From Jhaorihella thermophila (GTDB taxonomy: Bacteria; Pseudomonadota; Alphaproteobacteria; Rhodobacterales; Rhodobacteraceae), in contig NZ_FNVD01000008.1 in the NCBI RefSeq assembly GCF_900108275.1, forward strand, positions 107,998 through 171,997: DNA of 64,000 nt, given 5' to 3'. Under the pieces are notes generated by a model, which was not told the origin of the DNA, ran no database searches, and was given only the letters and a program-made list of their open reading frames with translations. This document shows positions 1-9,696 of the stretch, piece after piece; position 1 is the first letter of the stretch, and each line of letters begins with the position of its first letter. The position numbers were made by a program, and so were the translations under genes.

Positions 1-870
1 CTCGCGGAAGAAGCGCAAAACCGGGGGCACGAGCTGTTCTATTATGACCCCGACCAGCTCGCCTATCAGGAGGGGCGGATCACGGCGCGCGGGCACTTCA
101 TGCAGATCCAGCGGGTCGTGGGGCAACCGGCGGTGCTCGGCGAGCAGAAAGAGGTCGATCTGGCCGATTTCGACGTCGTGTGGCTGCGCCAGGATCCTCC
201 TTTCGACATGCATTACATCACGTCGACCCATCTTCTGGACCGGCTCCGGGGACAGACGCTGGTCGTGAACGATCCGTTCTGGGTGCGCAATTATCCCGAA
301 AAACTTCTGGTGCTGGATTTTCCCGACCTGACGCCGCCCACCACCATTGCCCGCGATCTGGCCACGATCCGGGCCTTCAAGGACAGGCACGGGGACATCA
401 TTCTGAAGCCGCTTTACGGCAATGGCGGCGCCGGTGTGTTCCGCCTGGATCAGAACGACCGGAACCTGAGCGCGCTTTACGAGCTTTTCACCGGATTTTC
501 GCGCGAGCCGCTGATCGTGCAGAAATTCCTGCCCGATGTCAGCAATGGCGACAAACGCGTGATCCTTGTGGACGGCGAGCCCGCCGGGGCGATCAACCGC
601 GTGCCGGCGGCGGGCGAGACCCGGTCGAACATGCATGTGGGCGGGCGGCCCGAAAAGATTGGCCTGACGGATCGCGACCGGGAAATCTGCGCCGCGATCG
701 GGCCGCTCCTGCGCGAAAAGGGTCAGGTCTTTGTCGGCATCGACATCATCGGCGACTATCTGACCGAGATCAACGTGACCTCGCCCACGGGCATTCAGGA
801 ACTGGAGCGGTTCGACGGAATCAATGTCGCCGCCATGATCTGGGATGCGGTGGAGGCGCGGGTCGGGTGA
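1..870 (+). CDS. gshB: Glutathione synthetase, 5' truncated by window edge
   Basis: ATP-dependent joining of gamma-glutamylcysteine and glycine, the second step of cytosolic glutathione synthesis. The frame is open from base 1, so the N-terminus lies outside the window; 289 residues are visible against about 310-320 usual for the family. The ATP-grasp fold is recognisable from [16 protein letters not shown] and the metal-binding end [20 protein letters not shown]. The stop overlaps a possible GTG start of the next gene, suggesting coupling with the downstream hydrolase. Identification is secure; only the start is missing. Confidence 0.95.
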   Translation, partial: LAEEAQNRGHELFYYDPDQLAYQEGRITARGHFMQIQRVVGQPAVLGEQKEVDLADFDVVWLRQDPPFDMHYITSTHLLDRLRGQTLVVNDPFWVRNYPEKLLVLDFPDLTPPTTIARDLATIRAFKDRHGDIILKPLYGNGGAGVFRLDQNDRNLSALYELFTGFSREPLIVQKFLPDVSNGDKRVILVDGEPAGAINRVPAAGETRSNMHVGGRPEKIGLTDRDREICAAIGPLLREKGQVFVGIDIIGDYLTEINVTSPTGIQELERFDGINVAAMIWDAVEARVG

Positions 871-875
871 GCGTC

Positions 876-1781
876 ATGCGTCCGCTGGTCAATCTCGGCC
901 TGCGCCTGATGGAAAAGCCCTATCTTGCGCGGGTCGAGGATCCGGCGGAAATTCGCGAACGGTTCGAACGCAAGGCCCGGTTCTGGTTCGGCATGCCACG
1001 GGATGCGCGCCTGGGGTGGGATCGTCTAGGCGAAAGCGGGGTTCCCGCGCTGTGGGTCCATGAGGCGGAGAGCGCGCCGGTGATCCTGTATTTCCATGGC
1101 GGGGGGTATGTCTTTGGCAGTCCGCGGACCCATGCCGCAATGCTCGTGCGGCTGGCGCGCCTGGCCGGGGCAAGCGCCTGCCTGCCGGACTATCGCCTGG
1201 CCCCGGAACACCCGTTTCCCGCCGCGATCGAGGATGCGCGGGCCTGTTTCGACGGGCTGATCACGCAAGGCGTGGCGCCGGGCAAGGTCATCATCGGCGG
1301 TGACAGCGCGGGCGGCGGGCTGGCGCTGGCGCTGCTGGGAGAGCTGTGTCGGACCGGCGCTCCGATGCCGGCCGGTGCGTTTGCGTTTTCGCCGCTGACG
1401 GACATGACCTTTTCCGGGGACAGCTTTCGCGCCAACGCGCAGGCGGACCCGATGCTGCCGGCGCAGCGGGCGGCGGAACTGGTCGGCATGTATCTGCGGT
1501 CCGCCGATCCGGCCGATCCACGGGCTTCGCCGCTGTTTGCCGATTTCGCCGGCGCGCCTGCGGTGTTTCTGACTGCCGGCACGACCGAGATCCTGCTGGA
1601 CGATACGCGCCGGATGGCCCAACGGTTGCGCGCGCAGGGGGTCGCGGTGGAGGTCCGTATCGGAGATCGCCTGCCGCATGTCTGGCCGCTGTTCGCCCGG
1701 ATCCTGCCCGAAGGGCGGGCGACGATGCGGGATCTGGCCGACTGGATCACGCGGCTGCCAGCGCTGTCAGGCGGTAGCTGA
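876..1781 (+). CDS. Alpha/beta hydrolase of the HSL (hormone-sensitive lipase) family
   Basis: Predicted carboxylesterase/lipase of about 301 residues. The oxyanion-hole motif HGGG and the nucleophile elbow GDSAGG are present, with a distal DD and a C-terminal His in the LPHVWPLF segment completing a triad, as in the HSL/BD-FAE group. The ATG at 876 is used; an in-frame GTG at 867 overlapping the gshB stop is an alternative. The 3' end overlaps the convergent comM-like gene by 35 bases. The substrate cannot be told from sequence. Confidence 0.88.
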   Translation: MRPLVNLGLRLMEKPYLARVEDPAEIRERFERKARFWFGMPRDARLGWDRLGESGVPALWVHEAESAPVILYFHGGGYVFGSPRTHAAMLVRLARLAGASACLPDYRLAPEHPFPAAIEDARACFDGLITQGVAPGKVIIGGDSAGGGLALALLGELCRTGAPMPAGAFAFSPLTDMTFSGDSFRANAQADPMLPAQRAAELVGMYLRSADPADPRASPLFADFAGAPAVFLTAGTTEILLDDTRRMAQRLRAQGVAVEVRIGDRLPHVWPLFARILPEGRATMRDLADWITRLPALSGGS

Positions 1782-3261
1782 GCGCCTCGGCCACTTGCGG
1801 CCGGCGCACGGTTTCCGACCCGTCGAGGTCGGCGATCGTTCGCGCCACCCGCAGCACGCGGTGGTAGCCGCGCGCCGAGAGTCCGAACCGTTCGGCCATT
1901 CGCGTCAGCAGATCGCGCCCCTCTGCGTCGGGGGTGGCGATCTCTTCGAGCAGCCGGCCTTCGGCATCGGCGTTCTGGTGCAGCTCGGGATGGGCGGCGA
2001 ACCGCGTCGCCTGCACGGCGCGGGCAGCCGCGACGCGGGCCGCGACGGTGGCAGAGCTGTCGCCCGAGGGCGGCAGGTCCAGATCGGAGAAGGCCACGGG
2101 GGGCACCTCGATGCGCAGATCGAACCGATCAAGAAGCGGTCCGGAGATCCGGCCCAGGTAGTCTTCGCCACAGGCGGGCGCGCGGGCGCAGGCGCGCGAG
2201 GGATCGCTGAGATAACCGCACCGGCACGGATTGGCGGCCGCCACCAGCATGAAGCGGCAGGGATATTTCACATGGGCATTGGCGCGGGCGACGATGACCT
2301 CGCCGGTTTCGATCGGCTGGCGGAGGGTTTCCAGAACGGTGCGAGAGAATTCGGGGAATTCGTCGAGGAACAGCACGCCGTTGTGGGCCAGGCTGATTTC
2401 GCCCGGTTTGGCGCCGCGCCCGCCGCCGACGATGGCGGCTATCGAGGCGGTGTGGTGCGGTTCGCGGAAGGGGCGGGCGCGGCTAATGCCGCCTTCTTTC
2501 AGCAGGCCGGCCAGCGAATGGATCATGGAGGTTTCCAGCGCCTCGGCCGGGGAAAGCGGCGGCAGGATGCCCGGGATGCGGGCGGCGAGCATGGATTTGC
2601 CGGAACCTGGCGTGCCGACCAGCATGAGGTGGTGGCGCCCGGCGGCGGCGATTTCCAGCGCGCGTTTGGCGCGCTCCTGTCCCTTGACGTCGCGCAGATC
2701 GCGTGTGGCCGGATCGGACCTGACCTCCCCCGGTGCGGCAGGGGCGAGAGGGGCATCGCCCGTCAGGTGGCGGATGGTTTCGCCCAGCGAGGCCGGCGCG
2801 ATGACTTCGGCTGCCCCCACCCAGGCGGCTTCGGCCCCCGATGAGCGGGGGCACAGCAGGCGGCGGTCGCTTTCGGCGGCGGTCAGGGCCGCGGGGAGGG
2901 CGCCGAGAACGGGCACGAGCGTGCCGTCGAGCGACAGCTCGCCCAGCGCGACCGTGTTTTCGGCGGTTTCCGCGGGGATGATTTCCAGCGCGGCCAACAG
3001 AGCCAACGCGATGGGCAGGTCGAAATGGCTGCCTTCCTTGGGCAGGTCGGCGGGCGACAGGTTGATGGTGATCCGGCGCGAAGGCAGGGCGACGGCCATG
3101 GCGGTGAGCGCGCTGCGCACTCGGTCGCGAGCTTCGGACACGGCCTTGTCCGGCAGGCCGACCACGGAAAACGCCGGCAGGCCCGGCGAGATGGCGCATT
3201 GCACCTCGACAAGGCGGGCCTCGATCCCCTGGAACGCGACGGTATAGGTGCGTGCGATCAT
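1747..3261 (-). CDS. comM: YifB/ComM family Mg-chelatase-like AAA+ ATPase
   Basis: 504 residues, usual for the family. An N-terminal Lon-protease-like fold (residues about 1-170) is followed by a Mg-chelatase-type AAA+ core with Walker A GTPGSGKS and Walker B FLDEFPEF, then a C-terminal helical domain with four Cys around CRCGYLSD. ComM is known as a branch-migration helicase promoting integration of incoming DNA in natural transformation; many non-competent bacteria also carry it. It stands alone, convergent with the hydrolase, and begins at a normal ATG. No competence genes are seen nearby. Confidence 0.93.
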   Translation of the reverse strand: MIARTYTVAFQGIEARLVEVQCAISPGLPAFSVVGLPDKAVSEARDRVRSALTAMAVALPSRRITINLSPADLPKEGSHFDLPIALALLAALEIIPAETAENTVALGELSLDGTLVPVLGALPAALTAAESDRRLLCPRSSGAEAAWVGAAEVIAPASLGETIRHLTGDAPLAPAAPGEVRSDPATRDLRDVKGQERAKRALEIAAAGRHHLMLVGTPGSGKSMLAARIPGILPPLSPAEALETSMIHSLAGLLKEGGISRARPFREPHHTASIAAIVGGGRGAKPGEISLAHNGVLFLDEFPEFSRTVLETLRQPIETGEVIVARANAHVKYPCRFMLVAAANPCRCGYLSDPSRACARAPACGEDYLGRISGPLLDRFDLRIEVPPVAFSDLDLPPSGDSSATVAARVAAARAVQATRFAAHPELHQNADAEGRLLEEIATPDAEGRDLLTRMAERFGLSARGYHRVLRVARTIADLDGSETVRRPQVAEALSYRLTALAAA

Positions 3262-3367
3262 CCCTGCCTACTCGCCCGGTTTGTCAAAACTGGTTAACGG
3301 GCGAGGGGTTTAGGAAAGGTTAATGCAAAAGAGGCGAGGTCGGTATGCGGGGCCGGCGTTGCGTCTT

Positions 3368-3398
3368 GGGTATTTGAGACCAGAAAGAAGCAGGAGCG
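3368..3398 (-). repeat. Extragenic repeat copy 1 (GGGTATTT/ACCAGAAAGAAG core)
   Basis: A 31-base copy of a motif found six times in this window: GGGTATTT, three variable bases, then ACCAGAAAGAAGC. It abuts the purK stop codon without a gap. This copy lacks the GC-rich hairpin seen beside some others. Function is unknown; position at gene ends suggests a 3' processing or termination role. Confidence 0.7.
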
Positions 3399-4475
3399 TC
3401 AGGGTGTTGGGCGGATTACACGGTTGATATGGCCCATCTTGCGGCCCGGGCGGGCTTCGGCCTTGCCGTAGAGATGGATTGCGGTGTCCGGTTGGCGCGC
3501 AAGATCGGGCAGGCGGTCCAGATCGTGGCCGATCAGGTTTTCCATCACGACATCCGCATGGCGGCGGCCATCGCCCAGGGGCCAGCCGGCGATGGCGCGG
3601 ATGTGCTGCTCGAACTGATCGACGGTGCAGCCCTGCTGGGTCCAGTGGCCGGAATTGTGGACGCGCGGCGCGATTTCGTTGACGACAAGACCGCGCGGCG
3701 TGACGAAGAGTTCGACCCCCATCACGCCGACGTAATCCATCGCCTCGAGGATGCGCGAGGCGATGAGGATCGCGTCCGTCCTCTGGGCCGAGGAGAGGCG
3801 GGCCGGGACCGTCGTGGTGCGCAGGATACCGTCGCGGTGGACGTTCTCGCCGGGGTCGAAACAGGCGACGTCCCCCGAGAGTCCGCGCGCGGCGATGACC
3901 GAAATTTCATGGCTGAAGGAAACGAAACCTTCGAGGATCGCCGGGGCGTCGGCCAGTTCGGACAGGGCGGCGGCGGGGTCGGTGTCCGCGTCGATGCGCA
4001 CCTGGCCCTTGCCGTCATAGCCGAAGCGGCGGGTTTTCAGGATCGCGGGCGTGCCGATACGGTCGAGCGCCTCGCGCAGGCTGGCAAGGTCGGGAATGTC
4101 GGCAAAGGGGGCCGTCTGCAGCCCCAGATCGTTCAGAAAGGTCTTTTCGGTCAGGCGGTCCTGGCTCACGCGCAGCGCCTCGCGCCCCGGGCGGATCGGG
4201 CGGCGGGATTCCAGCAGGTCCAGCGCCGAGGTGGGGATGTTTTCGAATTCATAGGTGATGACATCGACGCAGGCCGCGAAATCCGCCAGCGCCGCGGCGT
4301 CGTCGTAGGGCGCATTGGTGACCGTCTCGGCCACATGGGCCGCCGGCGGGTTGGCGGCCGGTTCGAAGATGTGGCAGCGGTAGCCCAGCCGCGAGGCGGC
4401 GACGGACAGCATCCGGCCGAGTTGCCCGCCGCCCAGGATGCCGATGACGGAATCGGTGGGCAGGGGATCAGTCAT
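3399..4475 (-). CDS. purK: N5-carboxyaminoimidazole ribonucleotide synthase
   Basis: Converts AIR, ATP and bicarbonate to N5-CAIR in de novo purine synthesis. 358 residues, family length. The N-terminus [13 protein letters not shown] is the PurK nucleotide-binding signature and the ATP-grasp segment [14 protein letters not shown] is intact. Its start overlaps the purE stop by 8 bases, so the two are translationally coupled and supply consecutive steps. The stop is followed directly by a copy of the extragenic repeat. Confidence 0.97.
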   Translation of the reverse strand: MTDPLPTDSVIGILGGGQLGRMLSVAASRLGYRCHIFEPAANPPAAHVAETVTNAPYDDAAALADFAACVDVITYEFENIPTSALDLLESRRPIRPGREALRVSQDRLTEKTFLNDLGLQTAPFADIPDLASLREALDRIGTPAILKTRRFGYDGKGQVRIDADTDPAAALSELADAPAILEGFVSFSHEISVIAARGLSGDVACFDPGENVHRDGILRTTTVPARLSSAQRTDAILIASRILEAMDYVGVMGVELFVTPRGLVVNEIAPRVHNSGHWTQQGCTVDQFEQHIRAIAGWPLGDGRRHADVVMENLIGHDLDRLPDLARQPDTAIHLYGKAEARPGRKMGHINRVIRPTP

Positions 4476-4956
4476 CCTGCGGCACCTCGGGGATGGAGGC
4501 GGAGAGGGCGGCGCGCCAATCGTCCAGCCGCCCGGCCAGTACGGGGTCCTGAAGCGCGAGGATTTGCGCCGCCATCAGCCCGGCATTGGCCGCGCCCGCC
4601 GCGCCGATCGCCATTGTGGCGACGGGGAAGCCCCTGGGCATCTGCACGATCGAATAGAGCGAATCCACCCCCGACAGCGCGCGGGTCTGGATCGGCACGC
4701 CGATCACCGGCACGCGGGTCTTGGAGGCCATCATGCCCGGCAGGTGTGCCGCCCCGCCGGCGCCGGCGATGATGACCTGCAAACCGCGTTCGACCGCCCT
4801 GCGGCCATAGTCCCACAGCCGGTCCGGCGTGCGGTGAGCCGAAACGATGCGGGCCTCGTAGCCCACGCCAAGTTCGTCGAGAATGGTTGCGGCTTCCTTC
4901 ATGGTCGGCCAGTCGGACTGGCTGCCCATGATGAGCCCCACGCGGATGTCGGCCAT
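4468..4956 (-). CDS. purE: 5-(carboxyamino)imidazole ribonucleotide mutase
   Basis: Rearranges N5-CAIR to CAIR, the step after PurK. 162 residues, class I PurE length. The phosphate-binding GSQSDWPTM and the catalytic SAHRTPDR are intact. It is the first gene of the purEK pair. No purine operator could be assigned by eye in the 88 bases before it. Confidence 0.97.
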   Translation of the reverse strand: MADIRVGLIMGSQSDWPTMKEAATILDELGVGYEARIVSAHRTPDRLWDYGRRAVERGLQVIIAGAGGAAHLPGMMASKTRVPVIGVPIQTRALSGVDSLYSIVQMPRGFPVATMAIGAAGAANAGLMAAQILALQDPVLAGRLDDWRAALSASIPEVPQDD

Positions 4957-5044
4957 GTCGCGCCCCCGTGCCCGGAAAATGAGCGCGCACTATAGCCAAA
5001 TCCCCGGGCACGGCAATACGGTGCCGCGCCGCGGGCGGGCACGT

Positions 5045-5269
5045 TCAGGCGATGATGTCCGGGGTAAGCATGTCCTCGATCAGCGCGATCCGGTCCTTTA
5101 GCAGAAGTTTCTTCTTTTTCAATCGCTTGATCGTCAACTGATCGGCGGTTCCACGTTCTTGCAGGGCGGTGATCGCCTCGTCGAGGTCGCGATGCTGCTG
5201 GCGGAACACCTCGAGCTCGACGCGCAGCACCTCCTCGGACTTCATCGACAGATCGGTTGGAGCATTCAT
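5045..5269 (-). CDS. YdcH family (DUF465) small coiled-coil protein
   Basis: A 74-residue, charged, almost entirely helical protein with the DUF465 pattern: heptad-like leucines and a lysine cluster (KRLKKKKLLLKDRI) near residue 50. Family function is unknown. Its start lies 167 bases from the divergent hsp20 start, so the two share an intergenic region holding a short perfect inverted repeat (5314-5328, ACGCGGA-A-TCCGCGT). Confidence 0.85.
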   Translation of the reverse strand: MNAPTDLSMKSEEVLRVELEVFRQQHRDLDEAITALQERGTADQLTIKRLKKKKLLLKDRIALIEDMLTPDIIA

Positions 5270-5341
5270 GGCAGCGACTCGTTTTGGTTCTTGTTCGCTA
5301 TTGCGGACAGGATACGCGGAATCCGCGTTTCATCCTACCCC

Positions 5342-5370
5342 CTTGTTTGCAGGTTCAATTCTTCCCATAT
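5342..5370 (+). promoter_or_regulatory. Candidate RpoH (sigma-32) promoter for hsp20
   Basis: CTTGTT at 5342-5347 and CCCATAT at 5364-5370, separated by 16 bases, match the heat-shock sigma pattern (CTTG ... CCATnT). The same elements with the same 16-base spacer occur upstream of rpoH (44355-44383). It lies about 67 bases before the GTG start of hsp20, a normal leader length. Confidence 0.6.
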
Positions 5371-5436
5371 TCAGCTCAACGCGGTTGCCGCAACGGGGCC
5401 GCGCGAATGCGTCGCTTTGGCAAAAGGACGAAAACC

Positions 5437-5850
5437 GTGACGAAACACACTCTGGCTTCATACCCGCATCTTCTGGGGTTCGAGCAGTTGGAACGCCTTC
5501 TGGAGCGATCGGCGAAGGCCGGCAACGAAGGCTATCCCCCTTACAACATCGAACAGACTTCGGACCGGTCCTATCGGATAACGCTGGCGGTGGCCGGGTT
5601 TGCCGAGGAGGATCTGTCGATCACCGTGGAGGATCGGCAGCTGGTGATCCGCGGACGCCAGCGCGACGACGGCGAGGGACGCGTGTTTCTGCATCGCGGC
5701 ATCGCGGCGCGCCAGTTTCAGCGCATGTTTGTGCTGGCCGATGGGGTCGAGGTCGGCGAGGCGGTTCTGGAAAACGGTCTGCTGCATGTGGATCTTGCCC
5801 GGGCACAGCCTGAAACCGTGGTGCAGACGATCAAGATCAGGAAGGGGTAA
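5437..5850 (+). CDS. Hsp20/alpha-crystallin family small heat-shock protein
   Basis: ATP-independent holdase chaperone of about 137 residues. The alpha-crystallin domain runs from about residue 35 (YRITLAVAGFAEEDLSI ... LVIRGRQ) to the C-terminus. The GTG at 5437 is chosen because AGGA lies about 10 bases upstream and because family members start V/MTKHTLASYP; a longer frame exists but would read through the promoter. It is followed after 3 bases by a DUF1150 gene, a conserved pairing in Rhodobacterales. Confidence 0.9.
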   Translation: MTKHTLASYPHLLGFEQLERLLERSAKAGNEGYPPYNIEQTSDRSYRITLAVAGFAEEDLSITVEDRQLVIRGRQRDDGEGRVFLHRGIAARQFQRMFVLADGVEVGEAVLENGLLHVDLARAQPETVVQTIKIRKG

Positions 5851-5853
5851 GCC

Positions 5854-6087
5854 ATGAACACACCGTTTGACTTCAGCAACTTCAACAGCGAAGGACGGCG
5901 GATCGTCTATGTGAAGGAAGTGAACGTCGCCGACCTGCCCGAAGAGATCCGCGCCGGCGCGCGCGGTCGCGACCATCTGTACGCGGTGCACGATGCCGAA
6001 GGCCAGCAGCTGGCCCTGGTGGCGGATCGGAAACTGGCGTTCATCCTGGCCAAGCAGCACGATTTCGAGCCGGTCACGGCGCACTGA
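5854..6087 (+). CDS. DUF1150 family protein
   Basis: A 77-residue acidic protein of a family almost restricted to alphaproteobacteria and commonly found beside an hsp20 gene, as here. The C-terminal part (HDAEGQQLALVADRKLAF) is the conserved portion. The spacing of 3 bases from hsp20 and the terminator beginning 74 bases downstream indicate a two-gene heat-shock operon. No biochemical role is known. Confidence 0.88.
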   Translation: MNTPFDFSNFNSEGRRIVYVKEVNVADLPEEIRAGARGRDHLYAVHDAEGQQLALVADRKLAFILAKQHDFEPVTAH

Positions 6088-6160
6088 GCCACCCCGAGCC
6101 TTGTCGCAGGCTGCAACCGGGTGACAAGCCGCAGGACCGGGCGGAGGAATTCACTGGCAA

Positions 6161-6186
6161 AGGCGACCGCCCGGTCGCCTTTTTTT
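6161..6186 (+). terminator. Rho-independent terminator of the hsp20-DUF1150 operon
   Basis: Perfect 8-bp stem AGGCGACC / GGTCGCCT with a 4-base loop, followed by a run of T (6180-6186). Confidence 0.9.
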
Positions 6187-6262
6187 GCCATCGCCATTCT
6201 TGCGAAGGCAGTCCAATCGGCACGACCCGTCAATGGCTGATCAAAGGGGTGCAGCCGCGTCT

Positions 6263-7141
6263 CTAGCCCGCGGCGCCGTTGTGATGGACCCGCCCCAGCC
6301 CCGACAGGTCATAGCCGCCCAGTTCCGCCGCCCGCCCGGCAAAGGCGGAGGAGCGCAGAAAATCCACCAGTTTCCGCATGGGCGGGTCGAACCAGGCACG
6401 CCGCCAGACCGCGAGGTCAAAGCGTTCCTGGCTGAGGGGCACGAAGCCAAGCCCGTAAAGCCCGGCGAGCGCCCCGAGACCGAACCCGGCCTCGGCCTTG
6501 CCTTCGTGGAGCGCCATGGCGAGCGCCTCTTCGGTGCGCGCGGGGCTGTCCAGAGGGGCGATGTCACGGCGGCTCAGCCCGTGTTCGGCCAGCAGATCGT
6601 CGAATTGCCGCTGGCTGGCCGCGCTGTCCTGACGCAATACGACCCGGCGCCCCCTGAGGTCGGCGACGGTCTGGATACCGGACACCCCCGGCGCCAGAAG
6701 CAGGCCGCGCTGGCGGCGGGCGATTTCGACCACAACCACGGGCGCTTCACCCAGCGTGGCCCGCAGCGTGTTGACGTTCCAGTCGTCCTCTTCCTCTTCG
6801 CGAATATGCAGCCCGGCGGCCTGTGCGGACCGTTCGGCCAGCCGCGTCAGCCCGTCGAACGACCCATCGTAGTAGCTGGCCAGCCCCGATCCGCTTTCGC
6901 GCAGGGCCCAGTCCAGCAGCGGGTCGTGGCTGCCGGCGACGATCAGGGGCAGGGGAGGTTCGGCCACGACGGGCCCGCCGCGCGCGGCGTTCAGCCAGGC
7001 GGTGATTTCGGCCCGCGGAAACAGCAGCTTGCCCACTGCCCGCACATGCGGGATCTCGCCGCTGGCCACGAGGTCATAGACCTTGCGTTCGCCGATGCGC
7101 AGCAATTGGGCCAGTTCGCGCGTGGTCAGATAGTCGGGCAT
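6263..7141 (-). CDS. HTH (excisionase-type) regulator with PBP-like ligand domain
   Basis: 292 residues. Residues 1-55 form an excisionase/MerR-like winged helix (LTTRELAQLLRIGERKVYDLVASGEIP ... RAEITAWL). Residues about 65-290 resemble a periplasmic-binding-protein fold used as an intracellular sensor, the PF12727 type often found beside molybdoenzyme genes. It is the last gene of the FDH operon, 7 bases after the WD40-cytochrome gene. I infer control of the locus by molybdate/tungstate or a related ligand; the ligand is not visible from sequence. Confidence 0.8.
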   Translation of the reverse strand: MPDYLTTRELAQLLRIGERKVYDLVASGEIPHVRAVGKLLFPRAEITAWLNAARGGPVVAEPPLPLIVAGSHDPLLDWALRESGSGLASYYDGSFDGLTRLAERSAQAAGLHIREEEEDDWNVNTLRATLGEAPVVVVEIARRQRGLLLAPGVSGIQTVADLRGRRVVLRQDSAASQRQFDDLLAEHGLSRRDIAPLDSPARTEEALAMALHEGKAEAGFGLGALAGLYGLGFVPLSQERFDLAVWRRAWFDPPMRKLVDFLRSSAFAGRAAELGGYDLSGLGRVHHNGAAG

Positions 7142-7148
7142 GCGCGGC

Positions 7149-8438
7149 TCAGCGGTCCTCGGTCGGGGCCGTGGCGCGCCGCAGATAGGCGATCAGGTCG
7201 GCGCGGTCGGCGGGGTTGGTGATGCGCTGGGTGGGCATCTTGGTCCCCGGAATGTAACTGTCGGGGCCTTCGTCGAAAAGGGCGCTCACGCTTTCTTCGG
7301 TCCAGACGATGCCCGACCGCGCCACCGCAACGGAATAGCGGTAATCCGCGACCGTTCCGGCCCGCCGCCCGAACAGGCCATGGAGCGTCGGCCCCGCCCG
7401 GCGCCCGCTGTCCGGCGTCAGCGTGTGGCAGATTGAACAGCGCCCGACGAAGATCCGCTCGCCATTGTCGGCGGTCGCCGAGGCGCGCGCGGGCGTCACC
7501 ATTTTCGGCGCCTCGGCCAGTTCGTCCACCGGCCAGGAATACATCGCCGAATCCAGCCCGCCCGCGTGCAGGTTGCGCCCGTCGCGCGAATAGGCCAGCG
7601 CCCAGACCGGCCCTTTCAGCGTGGCGCGAAAGTCGCGGACGATACGCCAGGTTTCGGTGTCGAGGACCATGATGTAGCCCTGACCGTCCCCGACCGCGAG
7701 CCGCCGCCCGTCGGGGGCGAGCGCCATGGCCAGGATCGGCCGGCGGTCCAGCGTGAAATCGTGCAGCAGCGCGCCGGTTTCGGGGTCGATCACTCGCGTT
7801 ACCCCGTCCACCGCCCCATAGGCCAGCCAGCGTCCATCGCGCGCGGGCACGATCCGGTTGATGCCGAAACCGTGGCGCAGGATCACACGCCGCTGCGCCC
7901 CGGTCGCCACGTCCCATTCCCGCAGCGTGCCGTCCTTGCCGCCCGACCACAGCCTGCGCCCGTCCGGCGAAAAGGCGACCGTGTTGACCCCGTCCTCGTG
8001 ACCATGCAACCGCTTCGGCGCGCGCCCGTCCAGCGGCCAGAGTCCCACCGTGCCGTCCCAGCTGGCCGAGGCGACAAGGCCGGGAATGGCCGCCAGCGCC
8101 GCGACCTTGCCGCCGTGCCGGCCCAGAACGGTCCCTTCAGGCCAGAGGCGCAGGGTGAAATCGTCGCTGGCCGACACCAGCGTCCCGCCGGCAAAGACCA
8201 CGTCCGTCACCGCTGCTTCGTGCCCGTCGAACCAGCGCGGATCGTCCCCGGTCCAGAGCCCTACAGACGTGTCGAAACTGGCGGTGGCGATGCGCTCGTC
8301 AGGCGCCACGGCGATGCCCGTGACGGGGCCGCCATGCCCTTTGAGCGTGAAAAAATCCGCCGCCGCGAGCGACGGCCAGAGCGCCAGGATCAAAGCGGCA
8401 AGCCGCACCGTCTCACTCGGAGGGCTTCGGCGGCGCAT
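7149..8438 (-). CDS. WD40 beta-propeller fused to c-type cytochrome, periplasmic
   Basis: About 429 residues with an N-terminal signal peptide (RLAALILALWPSLAAA). Seven WD-like repeats ending in LW/EWD/SW occupy roughly residues 30-320 and should close one propeller. A class I cytochrome c domain follows with haem site CSICH (about residue 334) and axial Met in GTKMP. The ATG at 8438 overlaps the upstream gene by 26 bases; a GTG at 8408, just after that gene's stop, is an alternative. It probably carries electrons in the periplasm for the FDH locus, an inference from position. Confidence 0.85.
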   Translation of the reverse strand: MRRRSPPSETVRLAALILALWPSLAAADFFTLKGHGGPVTGIAVAPDERIATASFDTSVGLWTGDDPRWFDGHEAAVTDVVFAGGTLVSASDDFTLRLWPEGTVLGRHGGKVAALAAIPGLVASASWDGTVGLWPLDGRAPKRLHGHEDGVNTVAFSPDGRRLWSGGKDGTLREWDVATGAQRRVILRHGFGINRIVPARDGRWLAYGAVDGVTRVIDPETGALLHDFTLDRRPILAMALAPDGRRLAVGDGQGYIMVLDTETWRIVRDFRATLKGPVWALAYSRDGRNLHAGGLDSAMYSWPVDELAEAPKMVTPARASATADNGERIFVGRCSICHTLTPDSGRRAGPTLHGLFGRRAGTVADYRYSVAVARSGIVWTEESVSALFDEGPDSYIPGTKMPTQRITNPADRADLIAYLRRATAPTEDR

Positions 8439-9696
8439 CCCCGGCCAGCCTGTCCGCCACGAGTTGCCCGAGGCTGATGACCTCCAGATCCTCGTCGCGG
8501 TCATGTTCGAACAGCCCGTCCTCGAACACGCCCCGGCAGTTGGCGCAGGGCACCACGACCGCCTCGATGCCGCCGATCTCGTCGATCTGTTTCAGCTTTT
8601 CGCCGAAGGCCGCGATCATCAGCTCCTCGGCACGCGGGTTGGCCGACACGCCCCCCCCGCCGCCGCAGCAGAGATTGGCGATGCCGGCGCCCTTCATCTC
8701 GACGAAATTCGAGCACGCCCCTTCCAGCAGGTTGCGCGGTTCCTTCAGCAACCCGCCCCGGCGCACGATCTGGCAGGGGTCGTGAAGGGTCATTCGCCGC
8801 CCGTCCTTGTCGCCCACGGGAAGCTTGCCTTCGGCCCGCAGCCGGTCCAGCAGTTCGATGATGTGGATGACCTCGAAACCGAAGCTCCGTCCCAGCAGGT
8901 TCGGCCCGGCCCAGCGGATCGCGCCATAGGCATGGCCGCATTCGGGGCTGACGACATATTTCACGCCCAGCCTTTCGGCCTCGTCCACCACGCGCCGGAC
9001 CAGCTTTTTCGCCAGCGGCGCCGAGCCGATCTGCACGCCCACATTGGTCGCCTCATAGGCCTTGGTCGAGATCGTCCAGCTCAGCCCGGCCCGGTCGAAG
9101 ATGCGCGCATAGGCACCGATGATCTCGGGGCTGGCCATGATCTCGTGCGAGGAAAAGATCGCCATGTAATCGGCGCCTTCGCGGTCCACGGGGATCTTCA
9201 GGCCGGTTTCCTCTTCCTGATGCCTGACCTGTGCCAGCAGCGCCTTGGCGGTGACCCCCATCGGGCTGGAGGTCTTTTCCACGTTCTCGCGCGCCTGTTT
9301 CAGCCCGTCGGGCGCGATATCTGCGGCGGCGTAGGCCTCGCGCATCTTGCGGATGGTACCGGCGATGTCGATCCCCATCGGGCAGACCAGCGTGCAGCGT
9401 CCGCACATGGTGCAGCTGTCATAGACCAACTCTTCCCAGTCGCGCAGGTCGTCCTCGGTCACCTCCGGCGGCAGCAGGCCGAACATGCCCCTGATCCCGC
9501 GCAGCGGCGCCTTGTGCCGCCTGTAGGCGCGGACCAACGGCTGCAGCTTCCAGGTGGGCGTGTATTTCGGATCCTTCGTCGCGAGATAGAAATGGCAGGC
9601 CTCGGCGCATTCGCCGCAATGCACGCAGGCCTCGAGATAGGATGCGATATCCGCATCCATCTGATCCAGAAGGGTCGTCAGCGCCGCGTCGGTCAT
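8413..9696 (-). CDS. HdrD/GlpC-like (Fe-S)-binding protein with CCG domains
   Basis: About 427 residues. Two N-terminal [4Fe-4S] ferredoxin motifs (CVHCGECAEACH near residue 24 and CTMCGRCTLVCP near 85) are followed by cysteine-rich CCG-type segments (HDPCQIVRRGG ... LCCGGGGG and VVPCANCRG). This is the architecture of HdrD, DsrK and GlpC subunits, which pass electrons between a membrane cytochrome b and a soluble partner or disulphide. The start at 9696 gives an ATGA overlap with the NarI-like gene, the expected membrane partner. The true substrate is unknown. Confidence 0.85.
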   Translation of the reverse strand: MTDAALTTLLDQMDADIASYLEACVHCGECAEACHFYLATKDPKYTPTWKLQPLVRAYRRHKAPLRGIRGMFGLLPPEVTEDDLRDWEELVYDSCTMCGRCTLVCPMGIDIAGTIRKMREAYAAADIAPDGLKQARENVEKTSSPMGVTAKALLAQVRHQEEETGLKIPVDREGADYMAIFSSHEIMASPEIIGAYARIFDRAGLSWTISTKAYEATNVGVQIGSAPLAKKLVRRVVDEAERLGVKYVVSPECGHAYGAIRWAGPNLLGRSFGFEVIHIIELLDRLRAEGKLPVGDKDGRRMTLHDPCQIVRRGGLLKEPRNLLEGACSNFVEMKGAGIANLCCGGGGGVSANPRAEELMIAAFGEKLKQIDEIGGIEAVVVPCANCRGVFEDGLFEHDRDEDLEVISLGQLVADRLAGDAPPKPSE

